DNA from: Mesorhizobium_G sp049840935
Lineage (GTDB): Bacteria; Pseudomonadota; Alphaproteobacteria; Rhizobiales; Rhizobiaceae
Direction of reading: 5' to 3'
NCBI GenBank assembly: GCA_049840935.1
Contig: JASGJA010000030.1
Coordinates: 1 to 64,000, forward strand
DNA: 64,000 nucleotides
Positions 27,147-35,676 of this stretch are shown here, one piece after another (within the stretch, counting starts at the first letter, position 1; each line of letters opens with the position of its first letter). A model generated the notes under the pieces. It ran no database searches. It saw only the letters and a program-made list of their open reading frames with translations, and was not told the origin of the DNA. The position numbers and the translations under genes were made by a program.

Positions 27147-27965
27147 TCAGCGACTGTCCCACATCCATGACCGGTTGCGCCAGATTTTCTCCCCGATCAG
27201 GCAATCATAAGGCGTTTTGGCCTGCGCATAGATGATGGGAAAATCGTTCTGAGGCTTGGCGGCCAATTCCAACACCAGCTTGCGCCGGATCGCTTCTGGA
27301 AATTGCTCCCAATCATTGACCGGAATCATGAACGACCCAGGCCCGCCGATGACGCAATTTGAATAATAGGCATCAAGATCGGCCACGTCGTATGCGCTGG
27401 AATAACCGCCGTTCGTCATGAGCGGCAGGCCATTAATGATGATGCCTTGCTCAATCAGTTGATCGCGAATTTCCGTAACCGGCGCACCCTGATTGTTTGG
27501 GCCGTCGCCAGAAATATCGATAACGCGTTTGGCGCTTTTGAACGGACTTTCGGCAAGCAAATCCGCGCCAAAATCCAGCGCGCTGGAGATAGACGTGCGC
27601 CGCGCGCTTGCGGGCGGATAGGCGGTGAGACGTGAGACGACGCGCTGAGCATCCGCCTGACTGGAGATAATCGTCCACGGCACGACGATCTGATGCGATG
27701 TGTTTCCAGCCCACTCGAAATAGGTAACAGCGATGCGGCCATAGGCACCGCCCGCGATTGCATCAAGCACAGCCTTGTCGAGCAACGCGGCAGCGTAGCC
27801 ATCCCGCTGGATACCAAGTTCCGTAGGAGACATAGAGAGAGAAACGTCAACGGCAAGCACAAGCTCGACATCTACTGGCTCAGCCGCAGACGACGCACTC
27901 GCACCTGCCGTCGCCAAAATGGCGATGACGAGAGCAGTCCTCAGAATATGAGGCGTTCCGCGCAT
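27147..27965 (-). CDS. DUF1194 exported vWA-like protein
   Basis: The start chosen at 27965 puts a signal peptide first (ILRTALVIAILATAGASASSAA). A von Willebrand A-like fold follows with MIDAS DVSLSMS near residue 43. It continues GRIAVTYFEWAG, AKRVIDISGDGPNNQGAPV and GIIINGLPLMTNGGYSSAYD. About 272 residues, as usual for DUF1194. It is periplasmic; the function is not known. It follows the FAD enzyme on the same strand, 88 bp away. Confidence 0.82.
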   Translation of the reverse strand: MRGTPHILRTALVIAILATAGASASSAAEPVDVELVLAVDVSLSMSPTELGIQRDGYAAALLDKAVLDAIAGGAYGRIAVTYFEWAGNTSHQIVVPWTIISSQADAQRVVSRLTAYPPASARRTSISSALDFGADLLAESPFKSAKRVIDISGDGPNNQGAPVTEIRDQLIEQGIIINGLPLMTNGGYSSAYDVADLDAYYSNCVIGGPGSFMIPVNDWEQFPEAIRRKLVLELAAKPQNDFPIIYAQAKTPYDCLIGEKIWRNRSWMWDSR

Positions 27966-28052
27966 ACGCCAAGGATTAAGAAAATCCCGGACAATGGCAA
28001 TGGGCCTTCGTCCGGGATTTTTTCCGCACATTCAACTTTTTGAGAGACGCAT

Positions 28053-30614
28053 TCAGCTTCGGGGCTTGAGATTCTCCGGATCGTAGATCGGCTTGTATCC
28101 CACGGCAGCGATTTCAACAGGGAAACGCTCGTCGAAATATTCGACGGTGAGCTTGCGGCCTTCCTGCGCATATTCGCGCGGAATATAGGCCAGCGCGATG
28201 TTCTTGCCGACGGTCGGACCGTAGGCGACCGAGGTGGTGAAGGACAAGCGGCCAAGCTCATCCACCAGCGTTTCACCAGTCGTGGGGTCCATGACCGGCA
28301 TGGAGCCGACAGGATAACGCGCGATACCCTTGGAATCGACGTTTTCCGTCATGATGAGCGTGCAGAGCACAGCGGGCTGGCTTTCGCGCGCGCGATATTC
28401 GATGTGCTTTGCCTTGCCCCGGAAATCGGCTTCCTTGACCTTCGGGCGGGCAAGATCGGCTTCCAGAAGATTGTATTCGGTCAGAAGGTCAGCATTCTGG
28501 AGACGCAGGCTCTTTTCCATGCGGCGGCTGTTGGCATAAGTCTCCACGCCGAACGGCATGACACCGGTAGAGCGCAGCGCGTCCCAGACGGCGAGGCCGT
28601 CTTCATAGCGCATGTGAAGCTCCCAGCCCTGCTCACCGACATAGGAAATCCGAAAGGCCGTGACGTCCTTGCCGCCAATGCGGATCGGCTTGATGGCTGC
28701 AAAGGGGAAATTTTCCGGCGTGAGGCCGTCGGGGTTTTCGACGACCTTTTGCAGCGTCGTGCGGGCATTTGGACCCCAAATGCCGATGGTGACGAACTTC
28801 TCCGTGACGTCCGTGATGGTCACGTCAAAGCCTTTGTCCTGAGCCACGCGGCGCAGATAATGATAGTCGCGCGGACCGGCATCCGCACCATCCACCACGC
28901 GGCAGCGGTCGGCCATGCGGATGACGGTGAGGTCGGCGCGCACCATGCCTTCGTCATCGAGGAAGTGCGTGTAAATGCCCTTGCCGATATTCGCATCACC
29001 GCCGATTTTCGCGGCGCAGACCCATTCCATAAGTTCAACATGATCCGGGCCTTCGACATCGAACATCGCGAAGTGCGACAGGTTCACAATGCCGCAATCC
29101 TCGCTCATGGCGAGATGTTCAGCGTTTGAGACGCGCCAGAAATGGCGATTGTCCCATTCGTTTTCGCGGACCGGAACGCGATTGCCGTATTTTTCCAAAA
29201 GGTGCTCGTTGGCGGCGTAGCCGTGAGCGCGCTCCCAGCCGCCAAGCTCCATGAAATATCCGCCGAGTTCCTTTTCGCGTTCGTAGAAGGGCGAGCGGCG
29301 AATGTTGCGACCGGTCGCATACGGCTCACGCGGATGAACAGCGGGATTGTAAATCTTGCACGCAGCCTCGCCGCAGCGGCCTTCGATGAGTTTCTCGTCG
29401 AACTGGTGCGGATAGAAGCGCGCGTAATCGATGCGGGCGTGGTCGATGGACGTACGGCCATCCGTCATCCAGTCCGCGACCAGTTTGCCGAAGCCGGGGC
29501 CATCCTTGACCCAGATCGCGACGCAATACCAAAGCCCCCTCACCTTCTGGCTCTCACCGACCGAAGGCCCGCCATCGGACGTGACTTGCAGCAGGCCGTT
29601 GAAGGAATGGCTCTCATTGTAGCCGAGTTCGCCGAGGATCGGAGTTAGCTCAATGGCGCGCTCCAGCGGCTCCAGAATTTGCTCCATGTCGAGGTCGCGT
29701 TGCGACGGCGACAGGCGGGCTTGATCCTTCTCAAGCAAGTCGCGGGGGTGGCAAAGGCGTGGATTGGTTTCTTCGTAATAGCCCCACTCGATCTGGCCGC
29801 CCTCGGTGGTTTTCGGATCGCCGGTGTCACGCATGTAAGCAGAGTTGCCCTGATCGCGCATCAGCGGCCAGCCGATTTCCTTTCCGGTTCCGGCAAACTC
29901 GGTATAGGGGCCGAAGAAGGTCAGCGGATGATCGACCGGCATGATTGGCAGGTCTTCGCCAGCCATCTCCGCAATGAGACGCCCCCATATACCGGCGCAG
30001 ACGATGACGTAATCCGCATGGATCGTGCCACGGCTGGTGACGACACCCTTGATGCGACCATTTTCGATGATGAGCGATTTCGCAGGAGTGTTTGCGAAAG
30101 CTTTGAGTTTGCCGGTTGCTTCGGCCTGATCGACCAGCTTGCCCGCAACGGTTTGCGAGCGCGGCACGACCAGACCGGCGTCGGGATCCCACAAACCGCC
30201 CTGCACCATATGCTCTTCGATGAGCGGGAATTTTTCCTTGATGCCAGCGGGATCAATGAGGCGAGCGCGGGTGCCGAACGCCTTCGCGGACGCGACCTTG
30301 CGCTTGATCTCGTCCATGCGTCCATCATCACCGACACGCGCGACCTCAAGACCGCCGATGCGGGCGTAGTGGCCCATTTTTTCGTAGAAATCGATGGAGT
30401 AAAGCGTGGTCCAGCACGACAAAAAATCATGGCTGGTCGTGTAGCAGAAGTCCGAAGCGTGGGCCGTCGAGCCGATGTCAGTGGGAATGCCGGACTTGTC
30501 GATGCCGACAATATCATCCCAGCCGCGTTCGATCAGGTGGTGGGCGATCGATGCGCCGACGATGCCACCCAAGCCGATGATGACGACCTTTGCCTTACTG
30601 GGAAACTCTGCCAT
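28053..30614 (-). CDS. FAD-dependent oxidoreductase with GcvT domain (dimethylglycine dehydrogenase-like)
   Basis: An intact protein of about 853 residues, start at 30614. Residues 10-20 have the FAD-binding glycine motif (IIGLGGIVG). GSTAHAS near residue 53 occupies the place where relatives bind FAD covalently through His. The N-terminal half is a D-amino acid oxidase-type flavodomain. The C-terminal half is a tetrahydrofolate-binding aminomethyltransferase (GcvT) domain (RISYVGEQGWELHM, MEKSLRLQNADLL, PVGSMPVMDPTTG). Such enzymes oxidatively demethylate dimethylglycine or sarcosine and pass formaldehyde to THF. Substrate is inferred from architecture plus soxBDAG and a GbdR-like gene nearby. 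Confidence 0.85.
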   Translation of the reverse strand: MAEFPSKAKVVIIGLGGIVGASIAHHLIERGWDDIVGIDKSGIPTDIGSTAHASDFCYTTSHDFLSCWTTLYSIDFYEKMGHYARIGGLEVARVGDDGRMDEIKRKVASAKAFGTRARLIDPAGIKEKFPLIEEHMVQGGLWDPDAGLVVPRSQTVAGKLVDQAEATGKLKAFANTPAKSLIIENGRIKGVVTSRGTIHADYVIVCAGIWGRLIAEMAGEDLPIMPVDHPLTFFGPYTEFAGTGKEIGWPLMRDQGNSAYMRDTGDPKTTEGGQIEWGYYEETNPRLCHPRDLLEKDQARLSPSQRDLDMEQILEPLERAIELTPILGELGYNESHSFNGLLQVTSDGGPSVGESQKVRGLWYCVAIWVKDGPGFGKLVADWMTDGRTSIDHARIDYARFYPHQFDEKLIEGRCGEAACKIYNPAVHPREPYATGRNIRRSPFYEREKELGGYFMELGGWERAHGYAANEHLLEKYGNRVPVRENEWDNRHFWRVSNAEHLAMSEDCGIVNLSHFAMFDVEGPDHVELMEWVCAAKIGGDANIGKGIYTHFLDDEGMVRADLTVIRMADRCRVVDGADAGPRDYHYLRRVAQDKGFDVTITDVTEKFVTIGIWGPNARTTLQKVVENPDGLTPENFPFAAIKPIRIGGKDVTAFRISYVGEQGWELHMRYEDGLAVWDALRSTGVMPFGVETYANSRRMEKSLRLQNADLLTEYNLLEADLARPKVKEADFRGKAKHIEYRARESQPAVLCTLIMTENVDSKGIARYPVGSMPVMDPTTGETLVDELGRLSFTTSVAYGPTVGKNIALAYIPREYAQEGRKLTVEYFDERFPVEIAAVGYKPIYDPENLKPRS

Positions 30615-30723
30615 TGCCCGCGACTCCAAAGTATTGAACGCGGGAGACTATATTGCGGCACGAGCGATGCAATGCAGCCTGTTTGCGACATCGCAGAAAT
30701 GCGCCGCGACTTGGCGTTATCTT

Positions 30724-30847
30724 CCTTCTCCCTGTTTACGGGGAGAAGGTGGTCCGAAGGACCGGATGAGGGGCAGAGTCAGCTTTGGAGCGCTTGTGCT
30801 GCCCCTCACCTGCCTGCCGGCATCCTCTCCCCGTAAACGGGGAGAGG
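30724..30847. repeat. RIME-like inverted repeat pair
   Basis: Arms at 30724-30773 and 30799-30847 share the ccttctccctgtttacgggg core in opposite orientation, with gatgaggggca/ctgcccctcac inner ends. It lies upstream of the FAD enzyme gene and downstream of the small exported protein gene. Nothing else is visible in this 254-bp gap. Confidence 0.82.
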
Positions 30848-30882
30848 CACGATCGTTTCGGCGGTTTCGCTAACCGGAACCC

Positions 30883-31146
30883 TTACTTGATCTTCGCGGC
30901 ACCGCCGGAGATTTCGACGGTTTCACCGCCGGTAAGAGCCTCGCGGTCGCCATTTGGCAGGGTCACGAAACAGCCGCTAGGGCAGAAATCGACCGTCTCG
31001 CCGGGGCCGATGTCGATCTGCTGACGGCTGCCGCCTTCGGTCACAACGATTGTCCGCGTCTCGCTGTCGAGATTAACCGCGCTTGCAGCCATTGCAGAGC
31101 CGCCCGTCAGGGCAATCGCCAGCGAAAAGACAATTGACTTCATCAT
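30883..31146 (-). CDS. Small exported protein, function unknown
   Basis: An 87-residue protein with a signal peptide (SIVFSLAIALTGGSAMAA). The mature ~65 residues are acidic and beta-rich, with two cysteines close together (VDFCPSGCFVTL) that probably form a disulphide, and TGGETVEISGG at the end. Similar short periplasmic proteins are common in Hyphomicrobiales, but I know no function. Confidence 0.65.
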   Translation of the reverse strand: MMKSIVFSLAIALTGGSAMAASAVNLDSETRTIVVTEGGSRQQIDIGPGETVDFCPSGCFVTLPNGDREALTGGETVEISGGAAKIK

Positions 31147-31276
31147 GTCCAGTACCGGTATTTCACCGCCTCTATTGCATCCCCAAGGGCCAACATAACC
31201 CCTCGGATGTGAATGCTATAGGACAATGAGCCTGAACGGCAACTGAACGATGGATTCAGATTGCGCTAATACACAT

Positions 31277-33761
31277 TTATGCGGGGTCTGGCTTGCGCCT
31301 GCGGGGCTTGCGCTTCTCTTCCACCAACTCGTCGGCACGCTTGGCAATGCGCTCGACGAATTGCGCCTCGGCGGTATCATCATCGAAGCTCCAGCTTGGC
31401 GAGGCGGGAGCGGGCGCAGGACGCGGCGTATGCGCAATTTCAATGCCTTCACGCAAGAACGCCTTCACGATACCAAACCGCAACTCGTTCTGCACGGATG
31501 AACCATTGCTGATATCGGCAAGGAAAACCCTGATCTCAAAGTTCATGGCGGTTTCGGTGAAGCCGGTGAACAATACGAAAGGCTCGGGATTTTTGAGGAT
31601 AAGCTGACTGCTGCGTGCAAGCTCAAGCAGCACGCGATGAACATGTTCAGGATCGGAGCCGTGAACAACGCCAACCGGCACTTCGATGCGGCCAAGGCGA
31701 TTGCGATGCGTCCAGTTGCCGACCGCGTTGTTGATTAGCTGCGAATTGGGCAGCAACATTGTCTGTCGTTGAAACGTCTCAATTTCCGTAGCACGCACGC
31801 TGATCTTGCGAACCGTGCCGGAAACATCTCCCGCCACAACCCAGTCTCCCACCTTAAACGGGCGCTCTACAAGCAGGATCAAACCAGACACAAAGTTCGA
31901 GACAATATTCTGGAGACCAAAACCGATACCAAGGGAAAGACCGCCAGCGATGAGCGCAAAGCTAGAAAGATTGAGCCCCGCCGCAGAAATGCCAACCAAC
32001 GCGGCAATTGCCATGCCCGCATAGCCGACGACCGTACGAATGGAATTGCGAACGCCGATATCGACGCGACCGCGCGCCATAACCGTGCCGTCGATCCACG
32101 ATTGGAACCAGCGCGTTACCGAATAACCAATGCCGAAGACGATAATGCCGGTGAGGATAGCCAACGGCGAAAAGGTGAATGTTCCGATCTGGAAGCCCGC
32201 GCCGAGGCGGCGCATCCAGACTGCCATGTCGCCAGTTTGAAAGCCCCACTGGAAGAGAATAACCGGCAGGAACGCGGCGACGATCAACAGGTTGATGATG
32301 ACGCTGGCCAGCACGCCAAGCTGATCCAGCTTTGAATCTTCGGTGTCGTAGGTCTGCTTGATCCAGCGGCCTGCCGATGTGCTGCCAAATGCGCCTTCAT
32401 CGGAAATGGCGCGCGACGCGAGCAGGCCGATATAGGCCGTGGCAACCCACGCACCAGTAACGACAACCTGACGCGAAACGAACTGCGCGAGACTGATATA
32501 GCCGGTAAGCGCCGCAATAATTGTAGCGATGCCAAGCATGTAAACCGTAACGCGAAACCAACCCGGCCAAGGTCGGAGATTGCCGCTATCATCGGCAAAC
32601 GGTTTGACGCTGCCAAACACCATCAAAAGCGTGCCCACCAGCATGGCGGCAAGCAAGCCCTTGAGAATGGTGACAGACAACGGCGAGCCGAGGCTTTCCG
32701 TTACAATGCCGGTGAAGCGGTCGAGACCGACAATCAAGGCGGCGAGCGTTGCTAGCCAGATGAGAACACGCGCGGGCCGCGCCTCGATCTTTATGAGACG
32801 CCAGTTTGGTGCATCGGGCGACAGGATTGCATTTGCGAGCCGGTTTACGAAGAAGCAGGTGAAGAGGGTTTGCAACAGGCCGATAAAGTAGCTGCCGACA
32901 TCGCCGCGCAACACATTATACGACTGATAGAGCCCAACGATCAGCCCGAGAAACACACCGAGCGCCAAGGCGGGCAGCAGTGTCGACCAGAACGCTGCGG
33001 AAAGCCTGCTTAGATAGTCCGGGTTTGTGGTCGGATCCTTGTAAAGCAGGCGAGCAGCCACACGTCGCCCGACAAAATAGAACAGCACACCGACAATGGA
33101 TGCAAAGAAGGTTGCGACAAGCGCCGCTTGCAGCTTGAAACGCACGAGGAAGCGAAACCACGCAGACACATTGCGCGAGAGCATGGACACCTGATCACCA
33201 ACCGCCTCGCCAACATCTGGCCCTATCGCAGCGCGCAGTTGATAGCGCTTCATCAGGGTGTTGGCGAACAGGTCGCGTCGCATGACCGCGATTTTATTAA
33301 CCAGCCCGTTCACACGGACCAGCAGGTCTTCCGCCTGCCCGATAACCTGATTGATCTGGGCCTTCTGCTTATTAAGAGCGGCGCGCTGCGTCGCCTTTTC
33401 ATCTGCCTCCGCCGGATCGCCATCCTTCGGTGCAGGCCCAAGCGCTTCAAGTTTCGCATTTATGTCATTGAGGGTAGGCCGGAATGCCACGCCGCTTTTC
33501 AGCACTTCGGCCTGAATGTCTTCGAGGGCAAGACGAATTTCGACCAACCGCGCATCGTCTTCGGCGTTGGCATCAATGTCTTTTTCAAGCCGGTCCGTTT
33601 GGGCTGATAGCCGCTCAATAGTGGTCTGCTGCTCGGCGGCTATTCCCGTGAGCGCCGGCTGCACATCCTTCGTGTCCTGCGCATCCTGCGCCACAAGCGT
33701 GCCCGCGAGCAGGAAGGTCAGGACAAAACTGAGAGCAATGACTTTTCGAACAAGATTTCAT
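31277..33761 (-). CDS. Mechanosensitive channel, MscK-like with DUF3772 domain
   Basis: The open frame from 33694 encodes 805 residues. Upstream, ATG 33761 followed by one indel near 33750 adds a signal peptide (VIALSFVLTFLLAGTLVAQ), so the real start is probably there. The N-terminal periplasmic part has coiled-coil character (DUF3772: IERLSAQTDRLEKDIDANAE). About ten helices follow. The MscS core is near residue 580 (AALVGISAAGLNLSSFALIA, GGLSLGIGFGLQNIVSNFVS), then the beta domain (VERPFKVGDWVVAGDVSGTV) and a charged C-terminus. It releases solutes on hypo-osmotic shock. The ~350 bp upstream contain only the palindrome at 33929 and presumably promoters. Confidence 0.85.
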
Positions 33762-33928
33762 ATTGGATTTGTGCAGCGATTCGTTGGACGCCCCAGCGAC
33801 ATTCAGAGCTTAGCCGATATGGATTGCGAAATGCAGCCCTTGGCCGCCAATCTTGACAGTATGATGGTGAGGAATGTGCGCAACGATGAACTGAACAACG
33901 CCTGTATCGCGCAGCACTGCTTTTTCAC

Positions 33929-33960
33929 ATACCCCTCATCCGCCTGCCGATGAGGGGTAT
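33929..33960. repeat. Perfect 12-bp-stem palindrome (shortened RIME-like copy)
   Basis: atacccctcatc-cgcctgcc-gatgaggggtat: a perfect stem with an 8-base loop. The same ctcatccgcctgcc core begins the larger repeats elsewhere, so this looks like an internally deleted copy. It lies in the divergent gap between mscK and soxB. Confidence 0.8.
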
Positions 33961-34114
33961 TTTCGGCTCGGCCAGCGGTTGTACGTTCTCCGGCGCGCAT
34001 CTATTCATGCTGATGATGCGTCGGCGCATTGAAAAGCGATGACGTTTTATTATTCGTCGGAAATATGCCGCAAGGCTAGCTTTCAACGATCAGGGTTCGG
34101 GAGTCGGTGCCAGC

Positions 34115-35374
34115 ATGGCGGAATATTCAGCGCTGTCGATCATACGGAACGCGCTTTCCGGCAATACAGGCTGGAAACCGGCATGGCGCAAACCCGACCC
34201 GAAACCGAGCTATGATGTGATCATTATCGGCGGTGGCGGACATGGTTTGTCGACCGCCTATTATCTCGCCAAAGAACACGGGATCAGAAATGTCGCTGTG
34301 CTGGAACGGGGCTATCTCGGCTCCGGCAATGTGGGCCGCAACACTACCGCCGTGCGGTCGAATTACCTGCTGCCGCAGAACATTCGCTTTTACGAGCATT
34401 CCATGAAGCTGTGGGAACGGCTTTCGCACGATCTCAATTACAACGTCATGTTTTCCCAACGCGGCGTACTGAACCTCGCCCACACCCCGGCACAGCTTGA
34501 CGACTATGCGCGGCGCGGCAACGCCATGCGCCATCTGGACGCCGATGCCGAACTGATGGATGTGGCGGCGATCAAGCGGCTGATGCCAATCGTGGACGAC
34601 TCCAAAAATGCGCGCTTCCCCATCTATGGCGGGCTGATGCAGTGGCGCGCCGGAACCGCGCGGCACGATGCGGTCGCTTGGGGTTATGCGCGCGGTGCGG
34701 ATCAGCGCGGCGTCGATATTCTGGAAAATTGCGAAGTGAACGGATTTATCCGCGATGGGGACCGGATCGTCGGCGTGACCACGTCTCGCGGCGAAATTCG
34801 CGCAAAGAAGGTGGCGGTGGCGGTTGCTGGCTCGACAGGCCATGTGATGCGCATGGCCGGAATCGACCGGATGCCAATCGAAAGCCATGTGTTGCAGGCG
34901 TTCGTTTCGGAATCGCTGAAACCCATTCTGGATACGGTGGTGACCTTCGGCATGGGGCATTTTTACGTGTCGCAATCCGACAAGGGCGGGCTGGTCTATG
35001 GCGGCGACATTGACGGCTATAACTCCTATGCGCAGCGCGGCAATTTGCCGATTGTTGAAGACGTGATGAGCGAGATGGCAGCGCTGTTTCCATCGCTGGC
35101 GACGGTGCGCGTGCTGCGCTCGTGGGGTGGCGTTTGTGACATGTCGATGGACGGCTCGCCGATCATCACCACCGGCCCCCTACCCGGCATGTATCTGAAT
35201 TGCGGCTGGTGTTACGGCGGGTTCAAGGCAACGCCGGCCTCCGGCTGGTGTTTTGCGCACACCATCGCCAAAGACACGCCGCACGAACTGAACGCCCCCT
35301 TCACGCTCGACCGATTCCATCGTGGAACAGTGATCGACGACAAGGGGCAAGGCGCAACGCCGAGGCTGCACTGA
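34115..35374 (+). CDS. soxB: Sarcosine oxidase, beta subunit
   Basis: An intact 419-residue protein. The FAD-binding motif is IIIGGGGHG (residues 36-44), followed by VLERGYLGSGNVGRNTTAVR. The C-terminal flavoprotein motif is VLRSWGGVCDMSMDGSPII. The heterotetrameric enzyme oxidises sarcosine to glycine, giving H2O2 and 5,10-methylene-THF; the beta subunit holds FAD and covalent FMN. The stop overlaps the soxD start (TGATG), so the operon is coupled. Confidence 0.93.
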   Translation: MAEYSALSIIRNALSGNTGWKPAWRKPDPKPSYDVIIIGGGGHGLSTAYYLAKEHGIRNVAVLERGYLGSGNVGRNTTAVRSNYLLPQNIRFYEHSMKLWERLSHDLNYNVMFSQRGVLNLAHTPAQLDDYARRGNAMRHLDADAELMDVAAIKRLMPIVDDSKNARFPIYGGLMQWRAGTARHDAVAWGYARGADQRGVDILENCEVNGFIRDGDRIVGVTTSRGEIRAKKVAVAVAGSTGHVMRMAGIDRMPIESHVLQAFVSESLKPILDTVVTFGMGHFYVSQSDKGGLVYGGDIDGYNSYAQRGNLPIVEDVMSEMAALFPSLATVRVLRSWGGVCDMSMDGSPIITTGPLPGMYLNCGWCYGGFKATPASGWCFAHTIAKDTPHELNAPFTLDRFHRGTVIDDKGQGATPRLH

Positions 35375-35676
35375 TGCTGATTACATGCCCCTATTGCGGC
35401 CCGCGTGATGTCGCGGAATTCACCTATCAGGGCGACGGCAACCGCACGCGCCCAGATCCCGCCTCGACCGATCTGAACGCATGGAACGGCTATGTTTATG
35501 ACCGGGTGAATATTGCAGGCGACCAGAACGAGATATGGCAGCATTCGGGCGGGTGTCGCACTCATCTGGCCGTGACGCGTAATACGCTGACGCACAAGAT
35601 TTCGACTGCGCGATCTACACGCGCCGAAGTGCCTGCCCCGCCCAAGCCCGCGCGCAAGCCGAGGGCGAAGACATGA
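35374..35676 (+). CDS. soxD: Sarcosine oxidase, delta subunit
   Basis: A 100-residue protein starting MLITCPYCGPRDVAEFTYQG; the CPYC pair and later HSGGC...H are the zinc ligands of this small subunit. WNGYVYDRVN and the QHSGGCRTHLAVTRNT stretch are typical. Basic Pro/Lys tail. Overlaps both neighbours by a few bases. Confidence 0.92.
   Translation: MLITCPYCGPRDVAEFTYQGDGNRTRPDPASTDLNAWNGYVYDRVNIAGDQNEIWQHSGGCRTHLAVTRNTLTHKISTARSTRAEVPAPPKPARKPRAKT

Noticed and set aside
28404..29129. + strand open frame opposite the FAD/GcvT enzyme
   Set aside because: Antisense shadow of an intact 853-residue gene; no ribosome site or recognisable domain.
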